This document shows positions 55,586 to 64,000 of a stretch of 64,000 nucleotides of DNA, in pieces. The stretch is from contig NZ_FWYF01000001.1 of NCBI RefSeq assembly GCF_900176375.1, positions 1,126,449 through 1,190,448 on the forward strand. Direction: 5' to 3'. Positions within the stretch are counted from its first letter, which is position 1. Every line of letters starts with the position of its first letter. The stretch is from Reichenbachiella faecimaris (GTDB lineage Bacteria; Bacteroidota; Bacteroidia; Cytophagales; Cyclobacteriaceae). A program made the position numbers and the translations under genes. The notes beneath the pieces are model-generated. The model was not told the origin of the DNA. It saw only the letters and a list, made by a program, of their open reading frames with translations, and did no database searches.

Positions 55586-56272
55586 ATGCAAACAAAAATT
55601 ATTGCTTTTGATGCCGATGATACCCTTTGGCATAATGAATCCTATTTCAGAGAAACTGAGAAGAAATTCTACGCTTTACTGGAAGGTTACATGCCGGAGC
55701 ACAGCTTGGCTAAGGAACTATTTCAAGTAGAAATGCAAAACTTGGAATTGTATGGTTATGGAATCAAAGCCTTTACGCTTTCCATGATAGAAAGTGCCAT
55801 GCAAATCTCTGAGCGAACCATTGAAATAGAAGACATTGAAAAAATCATCACTTACGGCAAGGAATTGCTCCAGATGCCTGTGGAGCTGATTGATGAGGTA
55901 GAAAGCGTCCTTCAGGCTTTGTATGGCAAATACAAACTGGTACTGGCAACCAAGGGTGATTTGCTAGATCAGCATAGAAAATTGACCAAATCCGGATTGG
56001 GCAAATACTTTCATCATATCGAAATCATGTCAGAGAAGAAAGTACTGGATTATGAAAAGCTCCTTAGACGCTTGGAAATAGAGCCCCAACAATTCGTGAT
56101 GATTGGCAATTCACTAAAATCAGATGTTCTTCCTGTATTAGAATTGGGTGGCACTGCCTTTCATATCCCTTATCATGTCACCTGGGCGCATGAACATGTA
56201 GATAGAGACATTGAGCACGAAAATTTTCACTCCATAGATAAGATCACAAAATTGCTTGAATTCATTTCTTGA
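55586..56272 (+). CDS. HAD-family hydrolase
   Basis: A 228-residue HAD phosphatase. Motif I is in IAFDADDTLWHN (nucleophile and acid Asp), motif II is in LATKGDLLDQHRKL, motif III has Lys in MSEKKVLDYEK, and motif IV reads MIGNSLKSDVLPVLELGG. The helical cap lies between residues about 15 and 95. Substrate unknown. It follows the SiaC-like gene by 38 nt and may share its transcript. Confidence 0.92.
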   Translation: MQTKIIAFDADDTLWHNESYFRETEKKFYALLEGYMPEHSLAKELFQVEMQNLELYGYGIKAFTLSMIESAMQISERTIEIEDIEKIITYGKELLQMPVELIDEVESVLQALYGKYKLVLATKGDLLDQHRKLTKSGLGKYFHHIEIMSEKKVLDYEKLLRRLEIEPQQFVMIGNSLKSDVLPVLELGGTAFHIPYHVTWAHEHVDRDIEHENFHSIDKITKLLEFIS

Positions 56273-56430
56273 TAAGCTAACTCAACAAAACAGGCACTGA
56301 TAAATTTCTCCTTTCTAAAGCGGTCATTCACATTGCGAAAAACAAATATTTCTGACAGAACTAATGTAATTAAATGGACAGGTCTCTTGATCAGTCTATC
56401 CCAATTATCTATATTTTTAACGTCCTACTC

Positions 56431-57345
56431 CTAGGGGTTAACTATATCAGGATGTACCCAATGTTTAATATTATTTTTGTATTTCCATAACAAGATCAAT
56501 AGAACGGCAATAAAATCCATGGCCAAGAGTAGCACACTCCCCTCTGGCCCAAATACCCCACCTGTCCACATATTGTCAGGCATGCTGGAACTAATGATTG
56601 ATGCTTTTGGAATATTGCCGCTATTGGCAAATCCGAGAATGGCAGCTTGTGTGACATTCCAAGAAAAATGCATACCTATACTCATCCCCAAACGACGAGT
56701 GAGCAAGAAAGGCAGGCAGATTGTCAAAGCATCAAAACCAAGGTTGATGGATGAAAACAAAGTGGCTCCATCATTACCAAAATGTGCAAAGCCGAATAAC
56801 TGAGAAACCAATACAGCAGTAATGACAGCGCTTGTAGCTCGGCTTTTAATGATCAAAGCAAACGATTCGAAAATGATATAGAACAGAAATGCCCTGAACA
56901 TAATTTCTTCAGTGATGCTGGCACTCAGATTAATAATTAGCTCTGTGACAAAACCTCCTTCGAATGTGTGATCTGGTGAACTGGTGATAAAAAAATCAAC
57001 CACTTGAAGATTGTCTGACAGATGCATGGTCAGAAAAAACAAAACCAATTGGAGAGATGCAATGGCACATCCAATCGCAAATTCTTTCATCCATGGTTTT
57101 TCAAGATTTAGACCATATTTTCCGAAAGAAGACTTGTCGATATACTTGATCTGAACATACAAACTACCCACCATGCCTAAAAATGAGAATATTCGATTAA
57201 GGTTCGTACGTAGCAGCCCTGCATCCAGTACTTCTCTCAAACCCAGTTGAAAAGGAATGCTAAGCAAGCCTGCCAATATTATAAAGCTCAATAATCGCCA
57301 AATAACGCGTACTTTATCTTTTGAATTGAATATCAATTTTCTCAT
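56431..57345 (-). CDS. CPBP-family intramembrane glutamic endopeptidase
   Basis: An integral membrane peptidase-like protein of 304 residues with about seven TM helices. The CPBP (CAAX-type) motifs are SITEEIMFRAFLFY (Glu-Glu-x-x-x-Arg), the histidine in FGFAHFGNDGA, and MHFSWNVTQAAI (third motif). It may process membrane-linked proteins. No partner is visible nearby. Confidence 0.9.
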   Translation of the reverse strand: MRKLIFNSKDKVRVIWRLLSFIILAGLLSIPFQLGLREVLDAGLLRTNLNRIFSFLGMVGSLYVQIKYIDKSSFGKYGLNLEKPWMKEFAIGCAIASLQLVLFFLTMHLSDNLQVVDFFITSSPDHTFEGGFVTELIINLSASITEEIMFRAFLFYIIFESFALIIKSRATSAVITAVLVSQLFGFAHFGNDGATLFSSINLGFDALTICLPFLLTRRLGMSIGMHFSWNVTQAAILGFANSGNIPKASIISSSMPDNMWTGGVFGPEGSVLLLAMDFIAVLLILLWKYKNNIKHWVHPDIVNP

Positions 57346-57499
57346 GAGTATTGGATTTGGTTTAAGCTCACAGCCTGGCTGCTACTCGAAAAATACGGAA
57401 TAAATTTTAGAGGTCAGCATGAATCCCTAGCATTGAACTAGCATTTTTAATGGTTTTTCAAAAACCAATTGTCCTTAGGATTAACACCAAAACCTAGTC

Positions 57500-58054
57500 G
57501 TGCAGATCAACAAACTCATTTTCCTGTCGGTACTCTTTCTAGCTAGCCAAGCTCTTATCTCTCAACCTGTGGATAAATACGGTTTCGCAGATCCGTCCAT
57601 TCCTGAATTGGCTCAGTTTGAATATTATCGTGGTATATGGCAAGCTGAGCTAGAGATGAAGCAAGAAGATGGCTCTTTCAAAAGAATAGTAGGAGGAGCC
57701 ACCATAGTTGGTCGGTTTTTAGGTGATCACAAAACTTTCCAATCCCAGTTCACGACTTCTAATGGTTTCTTTTCTACTGATATTCGATCATACAACTTAA
57801 CAACTAGGCAATGGGAAGCTCTATTTCTGAACGCCAACGACCAACGCTGGCATCATTTCACTTCCCAACTAATCAATGGTAAAATGACAACAACAGTCCT
57901 AGGAGGATACAGTGGCAAAGAAACCTTTGATATCAAAGTGACTGATACCATTTTGTCTGATACGACTTTTCACAAGGATGTTTATCAATCCACTGATGAT
58001 ATGAAAACTTGGGTTTTGACCTACAAGATTGACCTGATTAAGGTCTCAGAATAA
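57500..58054 (+). CDS. secreted DUF1579-like protein
   Basis: A 184-residue product with a signal peptide (LIFLSVLFLASQALISQ) that begins at a GTG; no suitable ATG is nearby. The mature part has FEYYRGIWQAELEMKQEDGS near residue 40 and a C-terminal DMKTWVLTYKIDLIK, resembling the lipocalin-like domains at 126 and 22324. Function unknown. Confidence 0.7.
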   Translation: MQINKLIFLSVLFLASQALISQPVDKYGFADPSIPELAQFEYYRGIWQAELEMKQEDGSFKRIVGGATIVGRFLGDHKTFQSQFTTSNGFFSTDIRSYNLTTRQWEALFLNANDQRWHHFTSQLINGKMTTTVLGGYSGKETFDIKVTDTILSDTTFHKDVYQSTDDMKTWVLTYKIDLIKVSE

Positions 58055-58119
58055 TTTTGATTCAATATTTTTCCTTTAGTGATTCAAGCTTTTTTTAAGT
58101 ATCTTCTCTTAAAAAAGCA

Positions 58120-59805
58120 TTGAGAAATAACCTTTTCCTCTTACTGGTTCTTCTCCTAACCTCCACTTTCGTACTTGCAAAAAATCAAACCCTTGATAGC
58201 CTTCAGGTGTTGGTTCGGCAATCACCCGCGGATAGTAGCCGTGTGAAGCTATTGATTGAAATTGCCAAACATTATCAAAATTCGCATTTTGACAGCACTT
58301 ATTATTACGGAGAAAGAGCTTATGAAATGGCTCATGACCTACAATACGCCTATGGTCTGGCAGAGTCTATGCTTGTGATGGGCATCAGTGCTTGGCGTAC
58401 AGGAAACTACGAAGAAGGACTTTTAAAATGTGAGCGCGCGCGTATGCAAGCAGAGGCCTACCATTTCAAGCGAATTGAAGCCATTGCTTTGATTAATATA
58501 GGCACCATCAGGAATTATCAGGCCGACTATGCCTTGGCTCTTTTGTCTTACCAGCAGGCTTTGAGAATCAACGAGACCCTTGAAGATCAGGCGCTAAGTG
58601 CTCAACTTTTTTTAAATATTGGGGGCATTCATTACAATCATAAAGATTACAATCAGGCATTGGAATTCTGGAATCAAGCCCTTGATCTCAATCTAAAACT
58701 AGGAAACAAAGGCAATGCAGGCAGTTGCATGAATAACATCGCGTTGGTACACGCGATCAACAAAGATCTGGATCAGGCACTGGCCTATTACCATAAAGCA
58801 ATTAGCATGTATAATGAAGATGAATTTTGTCAAAAAGTTTATCCATTCGAAAATATTGGCTCTTTATACATTGACAAAGGCAATCTGGACAGTGCCACAT
58901 ACTACTACCAAAAATCACTCCATGGAGCGATACAGTGTAAGAATCCGATTATAGAATCAGCTTCACTTTCTGGATTAGGCAAAATAAATCAGGCTCGTGG
59001 GCTACCCGAACAAGCCTTGAAATGTTATGAATCTGCTATTCAAATCTGTCAGAAAATAGGAGCAACCAGGGAACTACAAGAAATTACACTTTCCTTGTCA
59101 GAATTACATGAAAAAATGGGCAATCTTCAACTAGCACTAGATTATTTCAAAAGATATAAAATCATTGGCGACTCCTTATTCAATTCAGACAATGTAGCTG
59201 AAATCGGCAGACTACAGTCCAACTATCTCATCGAGAAACAACAAAGAGAATTCGAAATAAAACAAGAAAGAGTAGCCTTTGAAAACGAAAAAAATGCAGA
59301 ACGCCAAGTGCTCATTCGAAATGTGTTCATATTCAGTTTGATATTGGTCATCATCATAGCCTCAGTTATCTATCGCAACTACAAAATAAAAACTGCTGCA
59401 AATAAAAAATTAAGTGCACTGAACGAAGCCATCCATTCCCAACAAAAAGAACTTATCCAGCAAGCTGAAGAATTGCAGATTCTTAACCACTCCCTCAATG
59501 AATTGAACAATAGTTTGGAACGAAAAGTAGAAGAGCGCACCAAAGAACTAAAACTTAAAAACAAAGAGTTAGAGACAAAAAATACTAAACTAGGAGAATA
59601 TGCCTTTTATAATGCCCATCAGCTCAGAGCTCCTGTAGCTGCTATTTTGGGACTCACGGCCCTGTTTGAAAATCAAAATTTGGATTTGGACGAAACCAAA
59701 GAAATCATTAACAACCTAAAAAAGAGCGCGACAAATCTTGACGAGGTAGTGAGAGTGATCAATGAGGTTTTGGAGAAAGAGGGATTGCTAAAAAAGAGCA
59801 AGTAA
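58120..59805 (+). CDS. TPR protein with histidine phosphotransfer-like domain but no ATPase domain
   Basis: A 561-residue protein. It starts at a TTG, the only usable codon in front of the signal peptide (LFLLLVLLLTSTFVLAK) because an in-frame stop lies at 58096. About six to seven TPR units (for example YNQALEFWNQALDLNLKLGN) make up the periplasmic part to about residue 380. One TM helix (VFIFSLILVIIIASVIY) leads to a coiled coil and a DHp-like domain with a candidate His at residue 500 in FYNAHQLRAPVAAILGL. The protein ends about 60 residues later, with no HATPase domain, and the next gene is convergent. It may be a phospho-relay partner or a degenerate sensor. Confidence 0.85.
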   Translation: MRNNLFLLLVLLLTSTFVLAKNQTLDSLQVLVRQSPADSSRVKLLIEIAKHYQNSHFDSTYYYGERAYEMAHDLQYAYGLAESMLVMGISAWRTGNYEEGLLKCERARMQAEAYHFKRIEAIALINIGTIRNYQADYALALLSYQQALRINETLEDQALSAQLFLNIGGIHYNHKDYNQALEFWNQALDLNLKLGNKGNAGSCMNNIALVHAINKDLDQALAYYHKAISMYNEDEFCQKVYPFENIGSLYIDKGNLDSATYYYQKSLHGAIQCKNPIIESASLSGLGKINQARGLPEQALKCYESAIQICQKIGATRELQEITLSLSELHEKMGNLQLALDYFKRYKIIGDSLFNSDNVAEIGRLQSNYLIEKQQREFEIKQERVAFENEKNAERQVLIRNVFIFSLILVIIIASVIYRNYKIKTAANKKLSALNEAIHSQQKELIQQAEELQILNHSLNELNNSLERKVEERTKELKLKNKELETKNTKLGEYAFYNAHQLRAPVAAILGLTALFENQNLDLDETKEIINNLKKSATNLDEVVRVINEVLEKEGLLKKSK

Positions 59806-59806
59806 A

Positions 59807-62131
59807 TCAAGCCATGGGTTTGCTGATAATCTCCAACACCAGTTCTTTAGACAATGGCTGACCATTGGCTTTCGCTTTTATCTCATCGAAAGCAAACCTA
59901 AAGTCACAACCCGACTTCCACTGGCTACAGCCATAAGCCGTTTGACCACGGATAATCGTGCCTTTGCTGCACTTGGGGCAGGGAGGCATTTCTGCTTCTT
60001 TCTTTTTGGGTTTGGTGGACTTGTGCTCAAATTCTATTTGAAAGGACTCAGTCAATTTCAGAATGCCTTCAACCTTCTCATTATCCAGAGCAAAACCTTT
60101 AATCTTAGTTGTAGCTTTCTTTTGAATCAGGCGTTTGACTTGTGCCTCAGTGAGTTTCTTGCCCATATAGACCAGAGGCAGACGCAAATCACAACCTTCC
60201 TTCCATCCACTGCAGCCATAAGCAGACTGCCCTTTGAGAATATTCCCCTTCTTACATTTAGGACACGTCATCCCAACTAACCCAGTCCTTTTCTTGGTAG
60301 TTGGCTTCTTACTTTTTGTTTCTGCTGCTGTTTCAAGTCGGGGCTTCCCTGTCTCCATTCTCACTTCATAGACCAGATCATCTACCATCTTTTTCATATT
60401 CACAATGAAGTCCCTGGCACTGAAAGCACCATCCTCAATCTCCTTGAGTTGCTTCTCCCACTGTCCAGTGAGTTCGGCAGACTTGAGTAATTCATTTTGG
60501 ATTGTATCAATGAGTTGGATGCCCATTGGTGTGGGAATTACTTGCTTCTTCCGGCGTTGTGTGTACTTTCTTTTGAATAGCGTCTCTATGATGTTCGCAC
60601 GTGTGGAAGGGCGGCCAATGCCATTGGCTTTCATCAGGTCTCTAAGTTCGTCATCTTCCACTTGCTTGCCAGCCGTTTCCATGGCGCGGAGCAGGGAAGC
60701 TTCAGTATAAAATTTGGGCGGCTTGGTCGTCTTCTCTATAAATGATGGTTCATGAGGCCCTTGCTCCCCTTTTTCAAAGGATGGCAGGATATTATCATCT
60801 TCTTCTTTGTTTTCATCATCAGCGTCCTCTTCTTCTTTGCCTTTTTTCTCCTTTGGAAACAATACTCGCCAGCCTTCTTCCAAGATTTCTTTTCCCTTAG
60901 CCACGAACTTTACAGTCTCCACTTCTGCACTCACCTGTGTCTTGGCCACTTGACAATCTGGATAAAATACCGCCATGAATCGCCTGGCTATGATGTCATA
61001 TACTTTTCGTTGATCAGCATTCAATGGCTTTTCTTCACCTGTAGGAATAATGGCATGGTGATCTGTTACCTTCTTGTCGTTGAATACTTTGGCTGACTTT
61101 CTCATCTTACTTCCTAGAATTGACTCTGTAAATGACGCATATTGAGTTAATCCTTTGAGAATGCCTGGAATTTTCGGATACATATCATTCGGCAGAAAAG
61201 TAGTATCCACCCTAGGGTAGGTCACCACTTTCATTTCATATAGGCTTTGCACCAATTTCAAAGTAGCCTCGGCTGTAAACCCAAACTTGTTGTTACAAAA
61301 AACCTGAAGAGCAGTCAAATCAAAAAGCTTAGGCGCATATTCTTTACCCTCCTTCTTTTCTATGTCCGTGATTAGTAAATCCTTTCCAGAAATCTGTTGA
61401 AGCAGTTTCTCTCCCTCCTCTTTCTGCTGAAATTTTCCCTCAGTCGAGTTGAATTTCGTATCCCGATACAACGTTTGCAATTCCCAATAAGGCGTAGGCT
61501 TGAAATTTTCTATTTCGTAATGTCGATTGACCAACATGGCCAAGGTGGGTGTTTGTACCCTACCAATTGACAAAACTTGTTTAAAGCCTCCATATTTCAG
61601 GGTATAAAGTCGGGTGGCATTCATGCCCAACAGCCAATCTCCAATAGCTCTAGAGCTCCCAGCATAATACAGGTTGTCGAACTCATCTGCTGATTTGAGT
61701 TGGTTGAAACCAGTTTTAATTGCTTCTGTGGTTAAGGAGGAAATCCAGAGTCTTTGTACTTCTCCTTTGTACCTGGCTTGCTTGATCACCCAGCGTTGGA
61801 TGAGCTCTCCTTCTTGTCCAGCATCCCCACAGTTGATGACCACTTCAGCTTTGTCTAATAGTCCTTTGATGACTTTGAATTGCTTTTTCACACCCCCATC
61901 ATCCATGATCTTGGTCTCAAATCGCTCGGGCAGCATGGGCAGGGTATTGAGATCCCAGCGTTTCCAATGCGGCTTATAATCTTCTGGTGGATAGAGCGTG
62001 CAAAAATGCCCAAAGGTCCAGGTGACCTGATAACCATTGCCCTCAAAGTAACCATCCCTGCGACTAGAAGCACCTAGGACTTGTGCGATTTCTTTAGCGA
62101 CACTCGGTTTCTCGGCAATACAAACTTTCAT
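59807..62131 (-). CDS. topB: DNA topoisomerase III (type IA)
   Basis: A type IA topoisomerase of 774 residues that breaks and rejoins one strand of DNA. The Toprim domain begins the protein (KVCIAEKPSVAKEIAQVLGA, GQEGELIQRW). The central part shows LSIGRVQTPTLAMLVNRHYE, and the active-site Tyr is in VTYPRVDTTFLP (about residue 305). The C-terminus has a Lys-rich stretch and two C4 zinc-ribbon repeats (CPKCKKGNILKGQSAYGCSG and CPKCSKGTIIRGQTAYGCSQ). Its role is in decatenation and recombination intermediates. It is larger than the E. coli enzyme because of the zinc repeats. Confidence 0.95.
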   Translation of the reverse strand: MKVCIAEKPSVAKEIAQVLGASSRRDGYFEGNGYQVTWTFGHFCTLYPPEDYKPHWKRWDLNTLPMLPERFETKIMDDGGVKKQFKVIKGLLDKAEVVINCGDAGQEGELIQRWVIKQARYKGEVQRLWISSLTTEAIKTGFNQLKSADEFDNLYYAGSSRAIGDWLLGMNATRLYTLKYGGFKQVLSIGRVQTPTLAMLVNRHYEIENFKPTPYWELQTLYRDTKFNSTEGKFQQKEEGEKLLQQISGKDLLITDIEKKEGKEYAPKLFDLTALQVFCNNKFGFTAEATLKLVQSLYEMKVVTYPRVDTTFLPNDMYPKIPGILKGLTQYASFTESILGSKMRKSAKVFNDKKVTDHHAIIPTGEEKPLNADQRKVYDIIARRFMAVFYPDCQVAKTQVSAEVETVKFVAKGKEILEEGWRVLFPKEKKGKEEEDADDENKEEDDNILPSFEKGEQGPHEPSFIEKTTKPPKFYTEASLLRAMETAGKQVEDDELRDLMKANGIGRPSTRANIIETLFKRKYTQRRKKQVIPTPMGIQLIDTIQNELLKSAELTGQWEKQLKEIEDGAFSARDFIVNMKKMVDDLVYEVRMETGKPRLETAAETKSKKPTTKKRTGLVGMTCPKCKKGNILKGQSAYGCSGWKEGCDLRLPLVYMGKKLTEAQVKRLIQKKATTKIKGFALDNEKVEGILKLTESFQIEFEHKSTKPKKKEAEMPPCPKCSKGTIIRGQTAYGCSQWKSGCDFRFAFDEIKAKANGQPLSKELVLEIISKPMA

Positions 62132-62209
62132 GAATGGGTACTAGACAAATGGCGGCCAATTAATTGAAATAGAGCTCCAAGATAAGCTATATTGACTTGA
62201 AGATTAAAC

Positions 62210-62695
62210 CTATCCGCAGCACTTTTTATACTTCTTTCCACTGCCACAGGGACAAGGGTCGTTGCGAGTGATTTTTCTTGTAATATCTACTTCCATTGGA
62301 TTCATTTTTCCGTCTAGATAAAACCATTTTCCCTTTTCTTTCAAAAAGTTAGAACGCTCGTGGTGTACCTGGCTTTTGTCTTTGGAATCGGTAAAGTATG
62401 CCCTAAATTCTACAACTCCCCTGGTATCGGAAACACTGCCATGCTCCACGCTTACTATTTCCAATTGCGTCCAGGTATTTTCTTTTGACCATTGGGCTAT
62501 GCTTTCAATCTTATATTCTTCTCTGTGCCTACCATGTGTGGTATCATAGAGATATTGCGCTTCTCCCAAACTATAAGCTACATATCTAGAGCGCATCAGT
62601 TCCAATGCTGTTTGTGCTGCTCGACCATTGATAATGGTACCACAGCAATCATTCAGCTTCTTTTTCGAACCACAAGGGCATTGCATTTCTTTCAT
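62210..62695 (-). CDS. YchJ-like SEC-C motif protein
   Basis: A 161-residue protein with two SEC-C-type zinc motifs, [13 protein letters not shown] at the N-terminus and [13 protein letters not shown] at the C-terminus. Between them lies a YchJ/NTF2-like domain ([20 protein letters not shown] and [21 protein letters not shown]). Zinc-binding motifs of this kind help SecA bind SecB; the role of YchJ itself is unknown. It lies 78 nt upstream of topB in the same direction. Confidence 0.9.
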   Translation of the reverse strand: MKEMQCPCGSKKKLNDCCGTIINGRAAQTALELMRSRYVAYSLGEAQYLYDTTHGRHREEYKIESIAQWSKENTWTQLEIVSVEHGSVSDTRGVVEFRAYFTDSKDKSQVHHERSNFLKEKGKWFYLDGKMNPMEVDITRKITRNDPCPCGSGKKYKKCCG

Positions 62696-62922
62696 GAAAA
62701 CTCATCTAATATCAAACTCAAAGGTAATGTGGTTTTGCTGTGCCCAGCGCAATATGCTGGAGATATACCAATAAAACATCCTTTCAAAGTACACATCTAC
62801 CGTCCGTGTATTTGTGGGTTTATTTGCTGTTTTTGACCCTTGCAATTGACCATTCGTGTAAAACAGGTATAGCTTTTAATCTTGATTCGTTCACTTTATA
62901 ACCAAACTCAAGATCACTGCTC

Positions 62923-64000
62923 ATGTTAAAAAACTACTTCCTGGTTGCCTTTCGCAGCTTACTCAGAGACAAGTTTTATAGTTCGATCAATGTGCTGGGT
63001 TTGGCACTTGGTATCACTTGCTGTTTACTCATTATGATTTACATCAGCGATGAGCTCAGTTATGATCGTATGCACAGTAAAGCTGATCGAATCTATCGCA
63101 TCAATGAATTTATGATTGATGAAGATGCGGGCGAAAGGTCATCCAGTTTGCCATTTCCAGTTGGCCCTACGCTTAGAGCTGATTTTCCATCCATGGTGGA
63201 ATCACAAGTGCGGTTGTTCGACTATCAATCTCCTTCGTTAATGTTGGAAAATAAGGAAACCAATAAGGCTTTTAATGAAACCCGTTTGTTTTTTGCTGAC
63301 TCTACTTTTTTTGATGTATTTGATTTCGAATTAGTGAAAGGCAATAAGGAAACTGCTTTGGACGAACCCAATTCGCTACTGCTGACGGAAACTATGGCAA
63401 AAAAGTATTTTGGAAACGAAGACCCCATGGGGAAAATACTCCGCTTTCAAGCCGAACGTGATTTGATTGTAAAAGGCATTCTACCCGACACCCCACTCAA
63501 TACACACTTTCAGTTTGACTTTATTGGTTCAATGTCCACAGTCAGGCAAAGTTTCAACGGGCGATTGCCAAGAACTTGGTATTGGAACCCATGCTGGACT
63601 TACCTGGTACTCAGTGATCAAAACTCTTCCAAGGAATTAGAAGCCTTATTTCCCAATTTCATTTTGAAATACTTCCCCGAATTTTTACATGGGGATGTAA
63701 AAATGACACTTCAGCCATTGACTGATATTCATCTTAAATCCGATCTCGAATTCGAAATTCAACCCAATAGCAGTGAAAACAATGTCTACGTGTTTACAGT
63801 CATTGGTCTACTTATTCTTTTCATTGCGTGCTTTAACTACATGAACCTGTCCACGGCGAAATCAGCCAAACGATCTAAAGAAGTGGGCATACGAAAAACT
63901 TTAGGTAGCAAGAAAAGCTATTTGATTACACAGTTTCTTCTTGAGTCTATCATTATTACGAGCATAGCAGTCATTGTTTCATTGGTACTTTTTTTGGCTA
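62923..64000 (+). CDS. FtsX/MacB-type ABC permease, truncated by the window end
   Basis: The ATG at 62923 opens a frame to the end of the window (about 359 residues), so the C-terminal half is missing. It starts MLKNYFLVAFRSLLRDKFYS with the first TM helix. A periplasmic MacB-PCD-like region follows, then the second TM block with CFNYMNLSTAKSAKRSKEVG, the same signature as in the permease at 10621. A full protein should be near 800 residues. No ATPase gene precedes it. Confidence 0.92.
   Translation, partial: MLKNYFLVAFRSLLRDKFYSSINVLGLALGITCCLLIMIYISDELSYDRMHSKADRIYRINEFMIDEDAGERSSSLPFPVGPTLRADFPSMVESQVRLFDYQSPSLMLENKETNKAFNETRLFFADSTFFDVFDFELVKGNKETALDEPNSLLLTETMAKKYFGNEDPMGKILRFQAERDLIVKGILPDTPLNTHFQFDFIGSMSTVRQSFNGRLPRTWYWNPCWTYLVLSDQNSSKELEALFPNFILKYFPEFLHGDVKMTLQPLTDIHLKSDLEFEIQPNSSENNVYVFTVIGLLILFIACFNYMNLSTAKSAKRSKEVGIRKTLGSKKSYLITQFLLESIIITSIAVIVSLVLFLA

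Noticed and set aside
1-64000. CRISPR arrays, tRNA or rRNA genes, complete insertion sequences
   Set aside because: I looked for regularly spaced repeats, TPsiC-like GTTCGAATC clusters, rRNA-like sequence and transposase frames and saw none; a tRNA could be missed by eye.

Overview
The window looks like a chromosomal segment of a free-living member of the Bacteroidota, most likely the Cytophagales (inference). The evidence is moderate-to-low GC and several families typical of that phylum: a DUF2723/TMEM260-type glycosyltransferase, a SiaC/DUF1987 protein, large FtsX-type ABC permeases, DUF1579-like secreted proteins, and a TPR/histidine-kinase-like protein. I found about 52 protein genes and no convincing rRNA, tRNA or CRISPR array.

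Layout. 1-4.2 kb: a secreted two-domain lipocalin-like protein; an unusual secreted beta-helix plus ion-channel protein; and a DegT-type aminotransferase. Between the last two lies the 35-codon C-terminal remnant of a tyrosine recombinase, a perfect 14+14 palindrome and integron-like core heptamers. 4.2-10 kb: a GH20 hexosaminidase lipoprotein, a thioredoxin-like protein, an M28 peptidase and a TauE/SafE permease. 10-18.3 kb: a small helical protein, an FtsX permease, a MOSC protein, a GAF histidine kinase, and a three-gene operon for a periplasmic molybdenum hydroxylase (cytochrome c, 2Fe-2S subunit, molybdopterin subunit). 18.4-23 kb: an acyl-CoA dehydrogenase, a lipoprotein, and a membrane protein/winged-helix regulator/DUF1579 group behind a perfect 20-bp palindrome. 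22.9-26.3 kb: an operon of metallophosphoesterase, MJ1255-type glycosyltransferase and GH1 glucosidase. 26.7-36.6 kb: DinB, the 980-residue DUF2723 protein, a TetR gene bracketed by two matching operators, a hydrolase, a four-repeat secreted protein, a phospholipase C/P1-nuclease-like protein, a PBP4-type peptidase and a DUF3995 protein.

36.6-48.7 kb holds two complete paralogous RND tripartite efflux pumps in mirror image around a MarR gene with a 24-bp operator-like palindrome. 48.8-64 kb: an MFS transporter, an aldehyde dehydrogenase/SDR pair (possibly for aromatic or kynurenine breakdown), small membrane and secreted proteins, a GNAT/AraC pair, SiaC-like, HAD and CPBP proteins, a TPR protein with a phosphotransfer-like domain but no kinase ATPase domain, topoisomerase III, a YchJ-like protein, and an FtsX permease that runs off the end.

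The most unusual locus is 1.28-3.06 kb. The channel gene appears to sit as a single cassette between heptamers GTTAGAT and ATCTAAC, next to a decayed tyrosine recombinase in the same orientation. It may be a fossil reverse-type integron. This is inference from sequence patterns, and the specific tests are listed in the findings.
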